From the NCBI RefSeq assembly GCF_035918015.1, contig NZ_CP109132.1, positions 3,844,001-3,908,000 of the forward strand: a DNA stretch of 64,000 nt, read 5' to 3'. The notes beneath the pieces are model-generated. The model worked only from the letters and a program-made list of their open reading frames with translations, was not told where the DNA came from and made no database searches. Every line of letters starts with the position of its first letter. The stretch's first letter is position 1. Of this stretch, positions 49,089 to 58,162 are shown one piece after another. The stretch comes from Streptomyces sp. NBC_01754 (lineage in GTDB: Bacteria > Actinomycetota > Actinomycetes > Streptomycetales > Streptomycetaceae). Position numbers and translations under genes: made by a program.

Positions 49089-49125
49089 GTTGTACACCGT
49101 AGAGCAGTGTTCTACGGTGTACAAC
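49089..49125. promoter_or_regulatory. 15-bp inverted repeat, likely TetR operator
   Basis: GTTGTACACCGTAGA (49089-49103) and TCTACGGTGTACAAC (49111-49125) are perfect inverted copies, 7 bp apart. A further half site, TTACACCGTACAG, follows 10 bp on. It lies in the gap between the EEP gene and the MFS gene, and the TetR gene downstream of the transporter is the obvious binding protein. Confidence 0.75.
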
Positions 49126-49174
49126 GCCCATCCCTTACACCGTACAGATGCCGCAGGACAGGAGCCCAGCCCGT

Positions 49175-50725
49175 ATGACGGCCACCGCCGCCGAGAGAGA
49201 CGACCTCGCCCCCGGAGGCGGCCATCCGAAGCGCTGGCTGATCCTCGGCGTCATCTGCCTCGCCCAGCTCACCGTGCTGCTGGACAACACCGTCCTCAAC
49301 GTCGCGATCCCCTCCCTCAACAAGGAGTTGGGTGCGTCCACGACGCAGGTGCAGTGGATGATCAACGCGTACTCGCTCGTCCAGTCCGGCCTGCTGATCA
49401 CCGCGGGCAGCGCCTCCGACCGCTACGGCCGGCGCAAGATGCTGGCCATCGGACTCACGCTGTTCGGGATCGGTTCGCTGCTGGCCGGGCTCGCCGGGTC
49501 CCCGGGGCAGCTGATCGCCGCACGCGCCGGCATGGGCGTCGGCGGGGCGCTGCTGCTCACCACCACCCTCGCGGTGGTGGTCCAGATCTTCGACGAGAGC
49601 GAACGTGTCAAGGCGATCGGCATCTGGGCGACCGTCAACTCCCTGGGTTTCGCGGCGGGTCCGCTGATCGGCGGAGTGATGCTCAACCACTTCTGGTGGG
49701 GAGCGATCTTCCTGATCAACATCCCGGTCGCGGTCATCGGCCTGGTGGCCGTGGTCCGCCTCGTCCCCGAGTCCAAGAACCCCCGGGGCGACCGCCCCGA
49801 TCTGCCGGGGGCGCTGCTGTCCACCGTCGGTATGGCCTCGGTGGTCTTCGCGATCATCTCCGGCCCCGAGCACGGCTGGGCCTCCGGGCGAGTCCTGCTG
49901 AGCGCCTTCGTGGGGATCGCCGTGCTCACCGGCTTCGTCCTGTGGGAGCTGCACATCCCGTACCCGATGCTGGACATGCACTTCTTCCGGAACCGGACGT
50001 TCGTCGGGGCGGTGGCGGGCTCGATCCTCGTCGCCTTCGGTATGGGCGGTTCGCTCTTCCTGCTCACTCAGCACCTCCAGTTCGTCCTCGGCTACGGGCC
50101 GCTGGAGGCCGGGCTGCGGACCGCCCCGCTGGCCCTCACCGTGATCGTGCTCAACCTCGCCGGCCTAGGGGCCCGTCTGGTGCCGAAGCTGGGCACGCCC
50201 AGGACCATCGCCGTCGGGATGAGCCTGCTGGCCGCGGGTCTCGCGGCGATCGCCGTACTGGGACGCGACGGGTACGGCGGGATGCTGTTCGGCCTGGTCG
50301 TCATGGGAGCCGGTATCGCCGTGGCCATGCCCGCCATGGCCAACGCGATCATGAGCGCGATCCCGCCGGAGAAGGCGGGGGTGGGCGCCGGGATCAACGG
50401 CACCCTCGCCGAGTTCGGCAACGGTCTCGGGGTCGCCGTGCTGGGGGCCGTGCTGAACGCCCGGTTCGCCGCACTGGTCCCGGCCGCCGTGGGCGCGGCC
50501 TCGCTGCCCGCCGCCCTCGCCGCCGCGGGCAGCGCCGCCGAGCGGCACCGGATCACCGACGCGTTCGCCTCCGGCCTGGCCACCAGCCAGCTGGGCGGCG
50601 CGCTGGCCGTCCTGGCCGGTGGACTGCTCGCCGCCGCACTGCTGCGCCGGGCCGAACACACCCGGCGGGACGCACCGGGGGGACACCACGCCGGCGCCGA
50701 CGGCCTGAAGGGGCCGTCGGCTTGA
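49175..50725 (+). CDS. MFS exporter, DHA2 (EmrB/QacA) family
   Basis: The 516-residue protein has 14 predicted membrane helices. Motif A is SDRYGRRKML, and LDNTVLNVAIPSL in helix 1 and GWATVNSLGFAAGPLIGG-like motif C are typical of drug exporters of this family. ATG 49175 follows AGGAG by 10 nt; the in-frame ATG at 49148 overlaps the operator half site. Expression is probably induced when the TetR protein releases the repeat at 49089-49125. The substrate is unknown. Confidence 0.88.
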   Translation: MTATAAERDDLAPGGGHPKRWLILGVICLAQLTVLLDNTVLNVAIPSLNKELGASTTQVQWMINAYSLVQSGLLITAGSASDRYGRRKMLAIGLTLFGIGSLLAGLAGSPGQLIAARAGMGVGGALLLTTTLAVVVQIFDESERVKAIGIWATVNSLGFAAGPLIGGVMLNHFWWGAIFLINIPVAVIGLVAVVRLVPESKNPRGDRPDLPGALLSTVGMASVVFAIISGPEHGWASGRVLLSAFVGIAVLTGFVLWELHIPYPMLDMHFFRNRTFVGAVAGSILVAFGMGGSLFLLTQHLQFVLGYGPLEAGLRTAPLALTVIVLNLAGLGARLVPKLGTPRTIAVGMSLLAAGLAAIAVLGRDGYGGMLFGLVVMGAGIAVAMPAMANAIMSAIPPEKAGVGAGINGTLAEFGNGLGVAVLGAVLNARFAALVPAAVGAASLPAALAAAGSAAERHRITDAFASGLATSQLGGALAVLAGGLLAAALLRRAEHTRRDAPGGHHAGADGLKGPSA

Positions 50726-50744
50726 AAGGGACCGGCCCCTTCAG
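50705..50744 (+). terminator. Terminator of the MFS gene
   Basis: CTGAAGGGGCCG (50705-50716) and CGGCCCCTTCAG (50733-50744) pair perfectly; the stop codon lies in the loop. Confidence 0.75.
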
Positions 50745-50977
50745 GCGTGGGCCACGGTGAAGGGCGCGGATCACCGTGAAGGCGTGGGCCGCGATGAGAG
50801 CGCGGCCGTCTGGCCGGCGGGCCGCCCGGGACCTGGGAGCAGCGGGTATGCCACCTGATCAGCGGGCATAGCATCGGACAGGGGGCCGACCCGGGGAGCG
50901 ATCCGCCGGATACGGCCACCTGTCGGGTGCGGGCGCGCGCGTACGTCCGTACCGTCGGCCGGACAAGGAGAGACGTC

Positions 50978-51751
50978 ATGGGATCCGCGGAAGACCGTGG
51001 GAAGGACTCCCCGCGGGTCAGTGTGTGGCTGGACCACCGGGTACCGGCCCGTGCCCGTAAGCCCGACCAGCCGGCCGGGCTGGACCGGGACCGGATCACC
51101 GCGGCGAGCGTACGGCTGCTGGACGCGGAAGGGCTCGCGAAGTTCTCCATGCGCCGGCTCGCCGCCGAACTCGACGTCACGGCGATGTCCCTCTACTGGT
51201 ACGTCGACACCAAGGACGACCTGCTGGAACTGGCCCTCGACGCGGTCCACGCGGAGATCCCGGCCGCACACGAGGGCACCGACTGGCGGGATCGGCTGCG
51301 TGAACTGGCCGCCAGCTACCGAGGCATGCTGGTGTCCCATCCCTGGACGTCCGCACTCGCCGGGAACTACCTGAACATCGGTCCGTACGCGATGCTCTTC
51401 TCCTACGCCGTCCAGGACGTCGTCCGGGACACCGGCCTGCCGCTGGACCGCCAGACCGGCGCGGTCTCGGCGGTCTTCCAGTTCGTCTACGGCTTCGGCA
51501 CCATGGAGGGCCATCTCGTCCTGCGCTCGGCGCAGGCGGGGCTCAGCCAGGACGAGTACTACCGGCAGGCTCTCGGCGCGGTCCGCGCCGATCCGGCGAT
51601 GGAGCAGATCACCCGGGCCTCCGAGAGGATCATGAACGCCCGGGGCGGGGACACGGTCGAGGAGATGCGCGAGCGGGACTTCCGGTTCGCGCTCGACCTG
51701 CTGATCGCGGGCATCGAGGCCATGCGCGGGCGGCCCGGCGACCAGCGGTAG
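50978..51751 (+). CDS. TetR-family regulator of the MFS exporter
   Basis: The 257-residue protein has a helix-turn-helix (KFSMRRLAAELDVTAMSLYWYVDTKDDLLELA, split here as MRRLAAELDVTAMSLYWYV) after a 40-residue basic leader, and a TetR_C-type ligand domain. ATG 50978 follows AAGGAGAG by 6 nt. It is transcribed in the same direction as the exporter but behind a terminator, so it has its own promoter. The 15-bp inverted repeat upstream of the exporter is the likely target. Confidence 0.87.
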   Translation: MGSAEDRGKDSPRVSVWLDHRVPARARKPDQPAGLDRDRITAASVRLLDAEGLAKFSMRRLAAELDVTAMSLYWYVDTKDDLLELALDAVHAEIPAAHEGTDWRDRLRELAASYRGMLVSHPWTSALAGNYLNIGPYAMLFSYAVQDVVRDTGLPLDRQTGAVSAVFQFVYGFGTMEGHLVLRSAQAGLSQDEYYRQALGAVRADPAMEQITRASERIMNARGGDTVEEMRERDFRFALDLLIAGIEAMRGRPGDQR

Positions 51752-51780
51752 CGCGGGCCGCCGGGTGCCGGTCCCCGCAC

Positions 51781-51810
51781 GGCACCGGCACCGGCACCGG
51801 CACCGGCACC
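51781..51810. repeat. Five tandem GGCACC units
   Basis: Perfect 6-bp tandem repeat, non-coding, between convergent genes. It may vary in number between strains; no further function is evident. Confidence 0.8.
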
Positions 51811-51839
51811 AGCGACCGGCGGAGCGCGACCGGCGGACG

Positions 51840-52808
51840 TCAGTACCCGCGACCCGTGTCCACCGCGAGCTCCGGCGTCCTGCCCCGCGTCACCGCGTCC
51901 CAGCAGGCCGCGAAGTCCGTGACGACGTCCTCGTCCACCGTGATCCCGGCCGAGTGGGACGTGGTCACCGTGTGCGGAAGCCGCCAGACGCGGTCCTCCG
52001 GGCCCGGCGGCTCCTGCCCCAGCACGTCGAGGACCGCCCGGCGTACCGTCCCGTCGCGCAGCGCGGCCTCCAGTGCCCCGAGGTCGACCGAGGCGCCCCG
52101 CCCGACGTTGACGAACGACGCACCCCGCATCGCGGAGAACCGCTCCGGGCCGAAGAAGCCCTCCGTGGCCCCGGTCAGCGGCAGTGTGGACACCACCCAC
52201 CGCGCACGGGACAGTTCGGCCGTCTCCTGAGCGCTCCCGGCCGCCACCACCCGCTCGAAACCGGGCGGCGGCGGGGCGGCCTCCCCCAGGGTGCGGCGGA
52301 CGCCCACCGTGCGCAGGGAACACGCGTGCAGCAGGGCCGCGACCGCCGCGCCGATGCGTCCGGTGCCGTGGACGACGACGGTCTCTCCGGCGACCAGCGA
52401 CGACGGCAGGCGCCGCCACTCGGCCCGGGCATGCTGGGTGGTGTACTCGGGCACGGACTGGCACTCGGCGAGGATCCAGCCCAGGACGTACTGCGCGATG
52501 CGTTCCCCCATCCGCCCCACGGTCCGGGTCAGCAGGGCCCCGTCCGGCCAGGGGCCGGCCGTGAGGAGGGCGTCCGTACCGGCGTTCACGCTGTGGAACC
52601 ACAGCAGCCGTCCGGTGCGCAGGGGGCCGGGCAGGACGTCCCCGACGTACAGGAAGGGCCCGTCCGGCGCGGTGTCCGGGGCCGGTTCGGCGCGGCGCCC
52701 GGCGGTCCGCCCCAGCGAGCGGACCAACGCCCTGTCCAGGCTGGGGGAGACCAGCAGCCGGGCGTCGGCCAACGCGCCGGGGCCGGGCGGAAGAGGCGGC
52801 GGGGCCAT
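51840..52808 (-). CDS. D-isomer-specific 2-hydroxyacid dehydrogenase family protein
   Basis: The 322-residue protein binds NAD through VVVHGTGRIGAAVAA and has the catalytic set Arg (FVNVGRGASVDL), Glu (DVLGQEPPG) and His (VTTSHSAGITVDED). It probably reduces a 2-keto acid or oxidises a D-2-hydroxy acid. The N-terminal 60 residues are Pro/Gly-rich and weakly related to the family. ATG 52808 leaves 8 bp to the PPOX gene upstream, so the two are one transcript. Confidence 0.82.
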   Translation of the reverse strand: MAPPPLPPGPGALADARLLVSPSLDRALVRSLGRTAGRRAEPAPDTAPDGPFLYVGDVLPGPLRTGRLLWFHSVNAGTDALLTAGPWPDGALLTRTVGRMGERIAQYVLGWILAECQSVPEYTTQHARAEWRRLPSSLVAGETVVVHGTGRIGAAVAALLHACSLRTVGVRRTLGEAAPPPPGFERVVAAGSAQETAELSRARWVVSTLPLTGATEGFFGPERFSAMRGASFVNVGRGASVDLGALEAALRDGTVRRAVLDVLGQEPPGPEDRVWRLPHTVTTSHSAGITVDEDVVTDFAACWDAVTRGRTPELAVDTGRGY

Positions 52809-52816
52809 GGGCGGGG

Positions 52817-53287
52817 TCAGCCGTTCTCGGCCGGTCGCGCGGGGAAGCCACCGGTGGCGATCGGGCTCCAGCGCTCCGGGGTGATCCGGATGATCGACTT
52901 CCCCTGCTTCACCATGGCCGCCCGGTACTCGTCCCAGTCCGGGTGCTCGCCCGAGATGTGCCGGAAGTACTCGACGAGGGGCTCGACCGAGTCCGGGGAG
53001 TCGATCACCTCGGCCGTGCCGTCGATCTGGACCCAGGGGCCGTCCCACGCGTCCGACAGGACGATCACGCTGACCCGCTCGTCCCGCTTGGCGTTACGGG
53101 TCTTGGCGCGTTCGGGATACGTCGAGACGACGATCCGGCCCGAGTCGTCCACGCCGCAGGTCAGTGGGGAGCCCTGGGGCCGGCCGTCGGCCCGGGTGGT
53201 CAGCAGGACCGCCCGGTGCCGGGGGCGTACGAAGTCGAGCAGATCCTCGAGTCCGACGGTGGTGTTGGTCGCGATGTTCGGTGCCAT
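52817..53287 (-). CDS. PPOX-class F420-dependent oxidoreductase
   Basis: The 156-residue protein has the split beta-barrel of the pyridoxamine-oxidase-like group: HRAVLLTTRADGRPQGSPLT, RIVVSTYPERAKTRNAKRD, PWVQIDGTAEVID. In actinobacteria many of these use F420, and the Lys/Arg pattern AKTRNAKRD at the phosphate site fits. The substrate is unknown. The ATG at 53287 is preceded by a short purine stretch. It forms an operon with the hydroxyacid dehydrogenase. Confidence 0.83.
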   Translation of the reverse strand: MAPNIATNTTVGLEDLLDFVRPRHRAVLLTTRADGRPQGSPLTCGVDDSGRIVVSTYPERAKTRNAKRDERVSVIVLSDAWDGPWVQIDGTAEVIDSPDSVEPLVEYFRHISGEHPDWDEYRAAMVKQGKSIIRITPERWSPIATGGFPARPAENG

Positions 53288-53460
53288 GCGGCCAGCCTAG
53301 GGGCGGGCAGCCGGATCGGACCGGGACCGGGTCCCCCGGGGGCGGATCGGGCCGGACCGAATCCCTGGGACGGTCAGACCGGGGCGGAATCCCCCGGGAC
53401 GGTCAGACCGGGACCGATTCCCCCGGAACGGGACCCCCCTGTACCGAATCCCCCTGTACG
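53288..53460. repeat. Degenerate direct repeats near the YceI gene end
   Basis: GGGACGGTCAGACCGGG occurs at about 53368 and 53397, mixed with variants of GAATCCCCCGG. The repeat runs through the last codons of the YceI gene (QGDSVQGGPVPGESVPV) and beyond, and probably arose by slippage. Confidence 0.55.
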
Positions 53461-54248
53461 GCCTGGATGTCGAGCTCCACCCGCAGGGTCGCACCGATCG
53501 CGGAGATGCCCGCCTGCACGACCTGGTTGTAGTGCATCGCGAAGTCGTCCCGGCGCAGCTCCGCGGTGGCGCGGAAGGCGGCCCGCACACCGCCCCAGGG
53601 ATCCGGCCCCGTGCCCAGGTAGCTGAGATCCAGATCGATGTCCCGGGCGACACCGCGCATGGTGAGGACGCCGTGCACCGTCCAGCGGTCGGGGCCGACC
53701 GGGGTCAGCGCGCGGGACCGGTAGGTGATCTCCGGGAACCGCTCGACGTCCAGGAAGTCCACCGACCGCAGGTGCTTGTCCCGCATGCCGTTGCCGGTGT
53801 CGATGCCGGCGGCGTCGATGGAGGCCTCCACCCGCGAGCGGTGGACGTCCTCGGCGATGTCGATCCGCCCGCTGAACGAGGTGAACCGGCCGCGCACGCT
53901 GGAGATCCCCAGATGCTGCGCCACCGCCGCCACGGAGGAGTGCGCCGGGTCCAGGGACCAGGCCCCCGGCGGAGGCAGCTCCACACCGCCCTGCCGGGTC
54001 AGTACCACGGTGCCGGCCTCGACCCGGCCGCCGGCCGTGACGAGTGCGGTGGAGGCGGCGGGTGCGTACCCGATCGCCGTGACGATCACCGTGTAGGCGC
54101 CGGCGGGCAGCAGGGCGTCGGTACGGACGGCCCCGTCCTCGTCGGCGGTGGCCCGGACCACCTGGGTGCCCGTCATGTCGGTCACCGTCACGACCGCGTG
54201 CTGGACGGCCCAGCCGTCCCGCGTACGCACCTGTGCGCGAAGTCCCAT
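53403..54248 (-). CDS. YceI-like protein with N-terminal carboxypeptidase-regulatory-like domain
   Basis: The 281-residue protein has a beta-sandwich repeat (about 5-80; VVTVTDMTGTQVVRATADED, AGAYTVIVTAIGYAPA) joined to a YceI lipocalin-like domain (about 95-270; WSLDPAHSSVAAVAQHLG, DKHLRSVDFLDVERFPEITY). YceI proteins bind polyprenyl-type lipids. No signal peptide is visible. The sandwich resembles the three repeats on the MFS protein upstream. The last codons are derived from a slippage-prone DNA repeat. Start is ATG 54248. Confidence 0.82.
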   Translation of the reverse strand: MGLRAQVRTRDGWAVQHAVVTVTDMTGTQVVRATADEDGAVRTDALLPAGAYTVIVTAIGYAPAASTALVTAGGRVEAGTVVLTRQGGVELPPPGAWSLDPAHSSVAAVAQHLGISSVRGRFTSFSGRIDIAEDVHRSRVEASIDAAGIDTGNGMRDKHLRSVDFLDVERFPEITYRSRALTPVGPDRWTVHGVLTMRGVARDIDLDLSYLGTGPDPWGGVRAAFRATAELRRDDFAMHYNQVVQAGISAIGATLRVELDIQAVQGDSVQGGPVPGESVPV

Positions 54249-54420
54249 GCCGTTCTCTCTCCTTGCTCACTCACTCGGTGACTCGACGAGCCGGGCCCCG
54301 GGCGGGAACAGCAGGCCGTCCCCTGCCTGCCGTTCCCACCCAGGGCCCGTTTCCACCGGCGGGTACAGCCTCTCCGCTCGAAGTGCCGTACCGCCGGGGG
54401 TTCTTGTGGATCTTCGGTGT

Positions 54421-56928
54421 CTATTCGCCCGGGTGGGCGAGCTCGATGTCGTGGCCGTCGATCCCGCCGCCGGTCACGGTCAGCGTGCCGGCCACCGGCG
54501 GGTAGCCGGTCGCGACCAGGGAGTACTCACCGGCGTCCAGGTCGGTGAAGGCGTACACGCCGTCCTCCCCGGTCGTCGAGGTGGCCACCACGTTGCCCGC
54601 CGCGTCGACCAGCGTGACGCGGGCGTCGGCCAGGGGCGTCCCGCCGGAGCCGGCCCTGACGACACCGCGCACCAGCGCACCGGCCCGCAGCACCGCGTCG
54701 GCCCGGGTGACACCCTGTCCGCCGATCTCCACCGGCAGTGCCAGCGGGCGGTAGCCGGTGGCGGTCACGGCGACCGTCACCGCGCCGGGGATCAGCGCAC
54801 CGAAGACGAACTCGCCCGCCGCGTCCGAGACGCCGGTGGCGAGGACGTCGCCGCGCACGTCGGTCACCACGACCATCGCACGCTCGATCGGGGCACCGCT
54901 CCCGGCGGTCCGCACGGCCCCGGCGAGACCGCTCGTGCCGACGAGCAGGATGTCGTACGCCAGCGCCTCCTCGCCGACGACCACGGTGGACGCCTGCGGC
55001 TGGAAACCGTCCGCGGAGGCGATCAGGACGTAACTGCCCGCGCCCGGCGCGTCCAGTACGTAACCGCCGTCGGCCTGGGCGACCGAACGCCCCAGCTGCC
55101 GGCCGTCCAGCGAGATCAGGGTGACGGCGGCCCGGGCGACGGGCGCGCCCTCCGCGCCGCGCACCACACCGCGTACGGGGGTGCCGCCCTGGGCGGTGGG
55201 GGTGGTGTCCGCGAGCGCCGGGGCCTGCGCGGCGGCTTCCCGGACGTCGGCGGAGGGGAGCCCCACCGTCGCTTCGGAGACCGCGGCGGGAGCACCGACG
55301 GGGGCCTCGACGGCGGGCGCTTCGGCGGTGGCCGGGGCCTTGTCGTTTCCGGCGTTCGTCCTCAGGGCGACCTCCTTGATGAAGAGCGTCAGCAGGAAGG
55401 CGACGAGCGCGGCCGGCGCCGCGTAGAGGAAGACGTCGGCGACTCCGTGACCGTAGGCGGCCTCCATGACCGTGCGGAACGGTGGGGGCAGTTTGTCCAG
55501 GTCGGGGATGCCTCCGCCGCCGGTACCGCCGTGGCCCAGCCCGGCAGCCTCGGGGCCGAGGTCGGCGAGGCCCTCCTTGACGTACTGGGTGACGCGGCTG
55601 CCCAGGACGGCGCCGAGCGCCGAGACGCCGATCGCACCACCGAGGGAACGGAAGAACGTGACGACGGAGCTGGCCGCGCCGAGGTCGGCCGGGGCCACCT
55701 GGTTCTGTGTGGCCAGGACCAGGTTCTGCATCATCATGCCGATGCCCAGACCCATCACGAACATGTAGATCGCGATGTGCCAGTACGTGGTGTCGTACCG
55801 GATGGTGCCCAGCATCCCGAGGCCCGCGGTGAGCAGGAATCCACCGCAGACCAGCCAGGCCTTCCAGCGGCCCGTCCGGGTGATGATCCGGCCCGATAGG
55901 GTCGAGGAGAGGAAGAGTCCCGTGATCATCGGGATCGTCATGACGCCGGACATCGTCGGGGACTTGCCCCGAGCCAGCTGGAAGTACTGGCTGAAGAAGA
56001 CGGTGCCCGCGAACATCCCGATACCGACGAACAGCGAGGCGGCCGACGCCAGCGTGATGGTGCGGTTACGGAAGAGGCGCAGCGGGATGATGGGCTCGGC
56101 GGCCCGGGACTCGACGAGGACGAAGATCAGCGCGAGCAGTGCGGCGCCCGCGACCATGACGCCCGTCTGCCAGGAGAGCCAGTCGTACTTGTCGCCCGCG
56201 AAGGTCACCCACAGGAGGAGCAGGGAGACGGCGGCGCTGATGAAGAAGGCGCCCCACCAGTCGACCTTGACCTCACGCTTGACGACCGGGAGCTTCAGGG
56301 TCTTCTGGAGCACGACCAGGGCGATGACCGCGAACGGCACACCCACGTAGAAGCACCAGCGCCAGCCCATCCAGCTGGTGTCGGTGATGACGCCGCCGAG
56401 CAGCGGACCGCCGACGGTGGCGACGGCGAAGACCGCGCCGAGGTAGCCGCTGTAGCGCCCGCGCTCGCGCGGGGAGATCATCGCCGCCATCACGATCTGG
56501 GCGAGGGCGGAGAGACCGCCGACGCCGACTCCCTGCACGACACGGCAGACGATGAGCATGCCGCTGCTGGTCGAGAGGCCGGCCACTATCGAGCCGGTCA
56601 CGTAGATGATCAGGGCTATCTGGACCAGCAGCTTCTTGCTGAACAGGTCGGCGAGCTTGCCCCACAGGGGGGTGGTGGCGGTCATGGCCAGCAGCGAGGC
56701 CGTGACGACCCAGGTGTAGGCGCTCTGACCGCCGCCGAGGTCGGAGATGATTTCCGGAAGGGCGTTGGAAACGACCGTCGACGACAGGATCGCGACGAAC
56801 ATGCCGAGCAGCAGCCCGGTCAGCGCTTCCATGATCTGCCGGTGTGTCATCGGCGTGCCTGCCGGGGCCTCGGTGGCCCCGTGCTTGGCGTGGCCGCCCC
56901 GCACACCGGATGGTGTGGTCGTAGCCAT
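54421..56928 (-). CDS. DHA2-type MFS exporter fused to three carboxypeptidase-regulatory-like repeats
   Basis: The 835-residue protein has a 14-helix transporter (1-540; TGLLLGMFVAILSSTVVSNA, motif A GKLADLFSKK, motif C GAVFAVATVGGPLLGG). An Ala/Pro-rich linker (540-605) leads to three beta-sandwich repeats (about 605-685, 690-765, 770-835), each with a pattern such as VRGVVRGAEGAPVARAAVTL and ending in GSYVLIASADGFQP. ATG 56928 follows AAGGAT. The extra repeats are rare on MFS proteins; the last helix would place them on one face of the membrane. It is cotranscribed with the MarR gene, 23 bp away. Confidence 0.85.
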   Translation of the reverse strand: MATTTPSGVRGGHAKHGATEAPAGTPMTHRQIMEALTGLLLGMFVAILSSTVVSNALPEIISDLGGGQSAYTWVVTASLLAMTATTPLWGKLADLFSKKLLVQIALIIYVTGSIVAGLSTSSGMLIVCRVVQGVGVGGLSALAQIVMAAMISPRERGRYSGYLGAVFAVATVGGPLLGGVITDTSWMGWRWCFYVGVPFAVIALVVLQKTLKLPVVKREVKVDWWGAFFISAAVSLLLLWVTFAGDKYDWLSWQTGVMVAGAALLALIFVLVESRAAEPIIPLRLFRNRTITLASAASLFVGIGMFAGTVFFSQYFQLARGKSPTMSGVMTIPMITGLFLSSTLSGRIITRTGRWKAWLVCGGFLLTAGLGMLGTIRYDTTYWHIAIYMFVMGLGIGMMMQNLVLATQNQVAPADLGAASSVVTFFRSLGGAIGVSALGAVLGSRVTQYVKEGLADLGPEAAGLGHGGTGGGGIPDLDKLPPPFRTVMEAAYGHGVADVFLYAAPAALVAFLLTLFIKEVALRTNAGNDKAPATAEAPAVEAPVGAPAAVSEATVGLPSADVREAAAQAPALADTTPTAQGGTPVRGVVRGAEGAPVARAAVTLISLDGRQLGRSVAQADGGYVLDAPGAGSYVLIASADGFQPQASTVVVGEEALAYDILLVGTSGLAGAVRTAGSGAPIERAMVVVTDVRGDVLATGVSDAAGEFVFGALIPGAVTVAVTATGYRPLALPVEIGGQGVTRADAVLRAGALVRGVVRAGSGGTPLADARVTLVDAAGNVVATSTTGEDGVYAFTDLDAGEYSLVATGYPPVAGTLTVTGGGIDGHDIELAHPGE

Positions 56929-56951
56929 AAAGATCCTTGTCTTTGCTTCTG

Positions 56952-57491
56952 TTACACAGGTGTACGGGTGTACGAGTCGTCGGTGTGCCCGGTGCGGCAG
57001 TCGCCGCTGTGCCTCCCGGGGGCGCATCCACCGGGGCCACGGCAGGCGAAGCTGTCACGCAGCCGGGCCAGCAAGGCGTTGAGCTGTCCGACGTCTTCGT
57101 CGGACCAGTCGATGAGGTTGTGGGCGAACATCTCGGTCGTCCGCCGGCTCAGGTCGTCGAGGAGTTCCTCGCCCTCGGGGGTCAGCCGCAGGATGCGGGA
57201 CCGCTTGTCAGCCGGGTCCGCGAGCCGTTCCACCCAGCCGTTCTCCACGGCGTGGGCCACATGACGGCTGGTCACGGACATGTCGACGGCGAGGAGTTCG
57301 GTCAGCCGGGTGATCCTCGTCTCGCCGTACCTGCTCAGGAGCGTGAGCACGGAGGCGGAGCCCCTGGGGCACTCGGCGGGCAGGATGCGGGCGAGGCCCC
57401 GCTTGACGGCTCCGACGGCGCTGAGCTGCCGGGCCAGTTCTTCGTACTGGCTCCGTGCGGCCACCGGCCCTCCAGACATCTCACGGTGCAT
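56952..57491 (-). CDS. MarR-family regulator
   Basis: The 179-residue protein has the MarR winged helix: RITRLTELLAVDMSVTSRHV, ENGWVERLADPADKRSRILR with the wing. The C-terminal 30 residues contain three Cys (SFACRGPGGCAPGRHSGDC), which could sense oxidants or metals. The start is uncertain: ATG 57491 or ATG 57479, neither with a strong ribosome site. It heads the operon with the MFS fusion. Two inverted repeats just upstream should be its operators. Confidence 0.87.
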   Translation of the reverse strand: MHREMSGGPVAARSQYEELARQLSAVGAVKRGLARILPAECPRGSASVLTLLSRYGETRITRLTELLAVDMSVTSRHVAHAVENGWVERLADPADKRSRILRLTPEGEELLDDLSRRTTEMFAHNLIDWSDEDVGQLNALLARLRDSFACRGPGGCAPGRHSGDCRTGHTDDSYTRTPV

Positions 57492-57494
57492 CTT

Positions 57495-57537
57495 GTTGCT
57501 TAGGGCAACGATAGAAGCCGTTGATTGCCCCAGGCAA
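57495..57537. promoter_or_regulatory. Two MarR-type inverted repeats
   Basis: GTTGC-TTAGG-GCAAC (57495-57509) and TTGCC-CCA-GGCAA (57525-57537) lie 30 bp apart in the marR promoter region. They share the half site TTGCC/GGCAA and fit autoregulation of the marR-MFS operon. Confidence 0.7.
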
Positions 57538-57867
57538 ACGAAAGGGGACTTGCATAAGTAAAGGAACGCAAAAGCCTCCGTAGGTTCCCGGTCAAGGCCC
57601 CAGCGCACAGGGGGTGCGCGTCCGCGGGTGTGTTCCTCGGCACACGCCCGGGCGCGCCCGGCACACGCCCCACACGCTCCGGCGCGCGGGTCCGGGTTCC
57701 CGCACGCACGCGGTGGACGTGGACGGCGGGCGGACGGCGGACACGCGACGGACGCGTCATGGGCAGGTGGCGGACGGTCCGGGAGCGCCGGACGGTCGCG
57801 TCGGAGCATCGCCCCGTGCGGACCCGGGGGTTGGGCGGTACCGCCGAGTTCGCTAGGGTCCTGGGCC
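57538..57867. other. Intergenic region
   Basis: 330 bp between the marR operators and the small membrane-protein gene. Rich in GC and in short CACACGC/CACGC runs; no gene or hairpin of note. Confidence 0.4.
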
Positions 57868-58083
57868 ATGGCACACAACCCCCACGCCCCGCAGCCGGGC
57901 CCCGAGGGCACTCACGACCCGGCGGGCAGTACGCAGATGTTCCGGGCGTTCGTCGACGAGGGCGAGCCCCAGCGCAGGCAGCAGACGGCCGCGGCCCCGT
58001 CCGGTCCGAAGACCGGCGTCATCGTGGCCGTCGTCGCGGTCGTCGTCATCCTCGGCGCGGTCGCCTGGCTGGCACTCGGCTGA
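57868..58083 (+). CDS. Small single-helix membrane protein
   Basis: The 71-residue protein has a polar N-terminus (HAPQPGPEGTHDPAGSTQMF) and one C-terminal membrane helix (TGVIVAVVAVVVILGAVAWL). ATG 57868 is the start, with a purine-rich GCTAGGG upstream. It is a tail-anchored type frequently found in Streptomyces. Function unknown. A strong terminator follows. Confidence 0.75.
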   Translation: MAHNPHAPQPGPEGTHDPAGSTQMFRAFVDEGEPQRRQQTAAAPSGPKTGVIVAVVAVVVILGAVAWLALG

Positions 58084-58124
58084 CCGAGGTACGTCCCCCG
58101 TCACCCACCCTCTACCGTGTCGGC

Positions 58125-58162
58125 ACCCCGGGCCGGCGGCGCACCCGCCGCCGGCCCGGGGT
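58125..58162 (+). terminator. Terminator of the small membrane-protein gene
   Basis: ACCCCGGGCCGGCGG with two more pairs (58125-58141) and its complement (58146-58162) form a 17-bp stem with a 4-nt loop. Confidence 0.78.
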
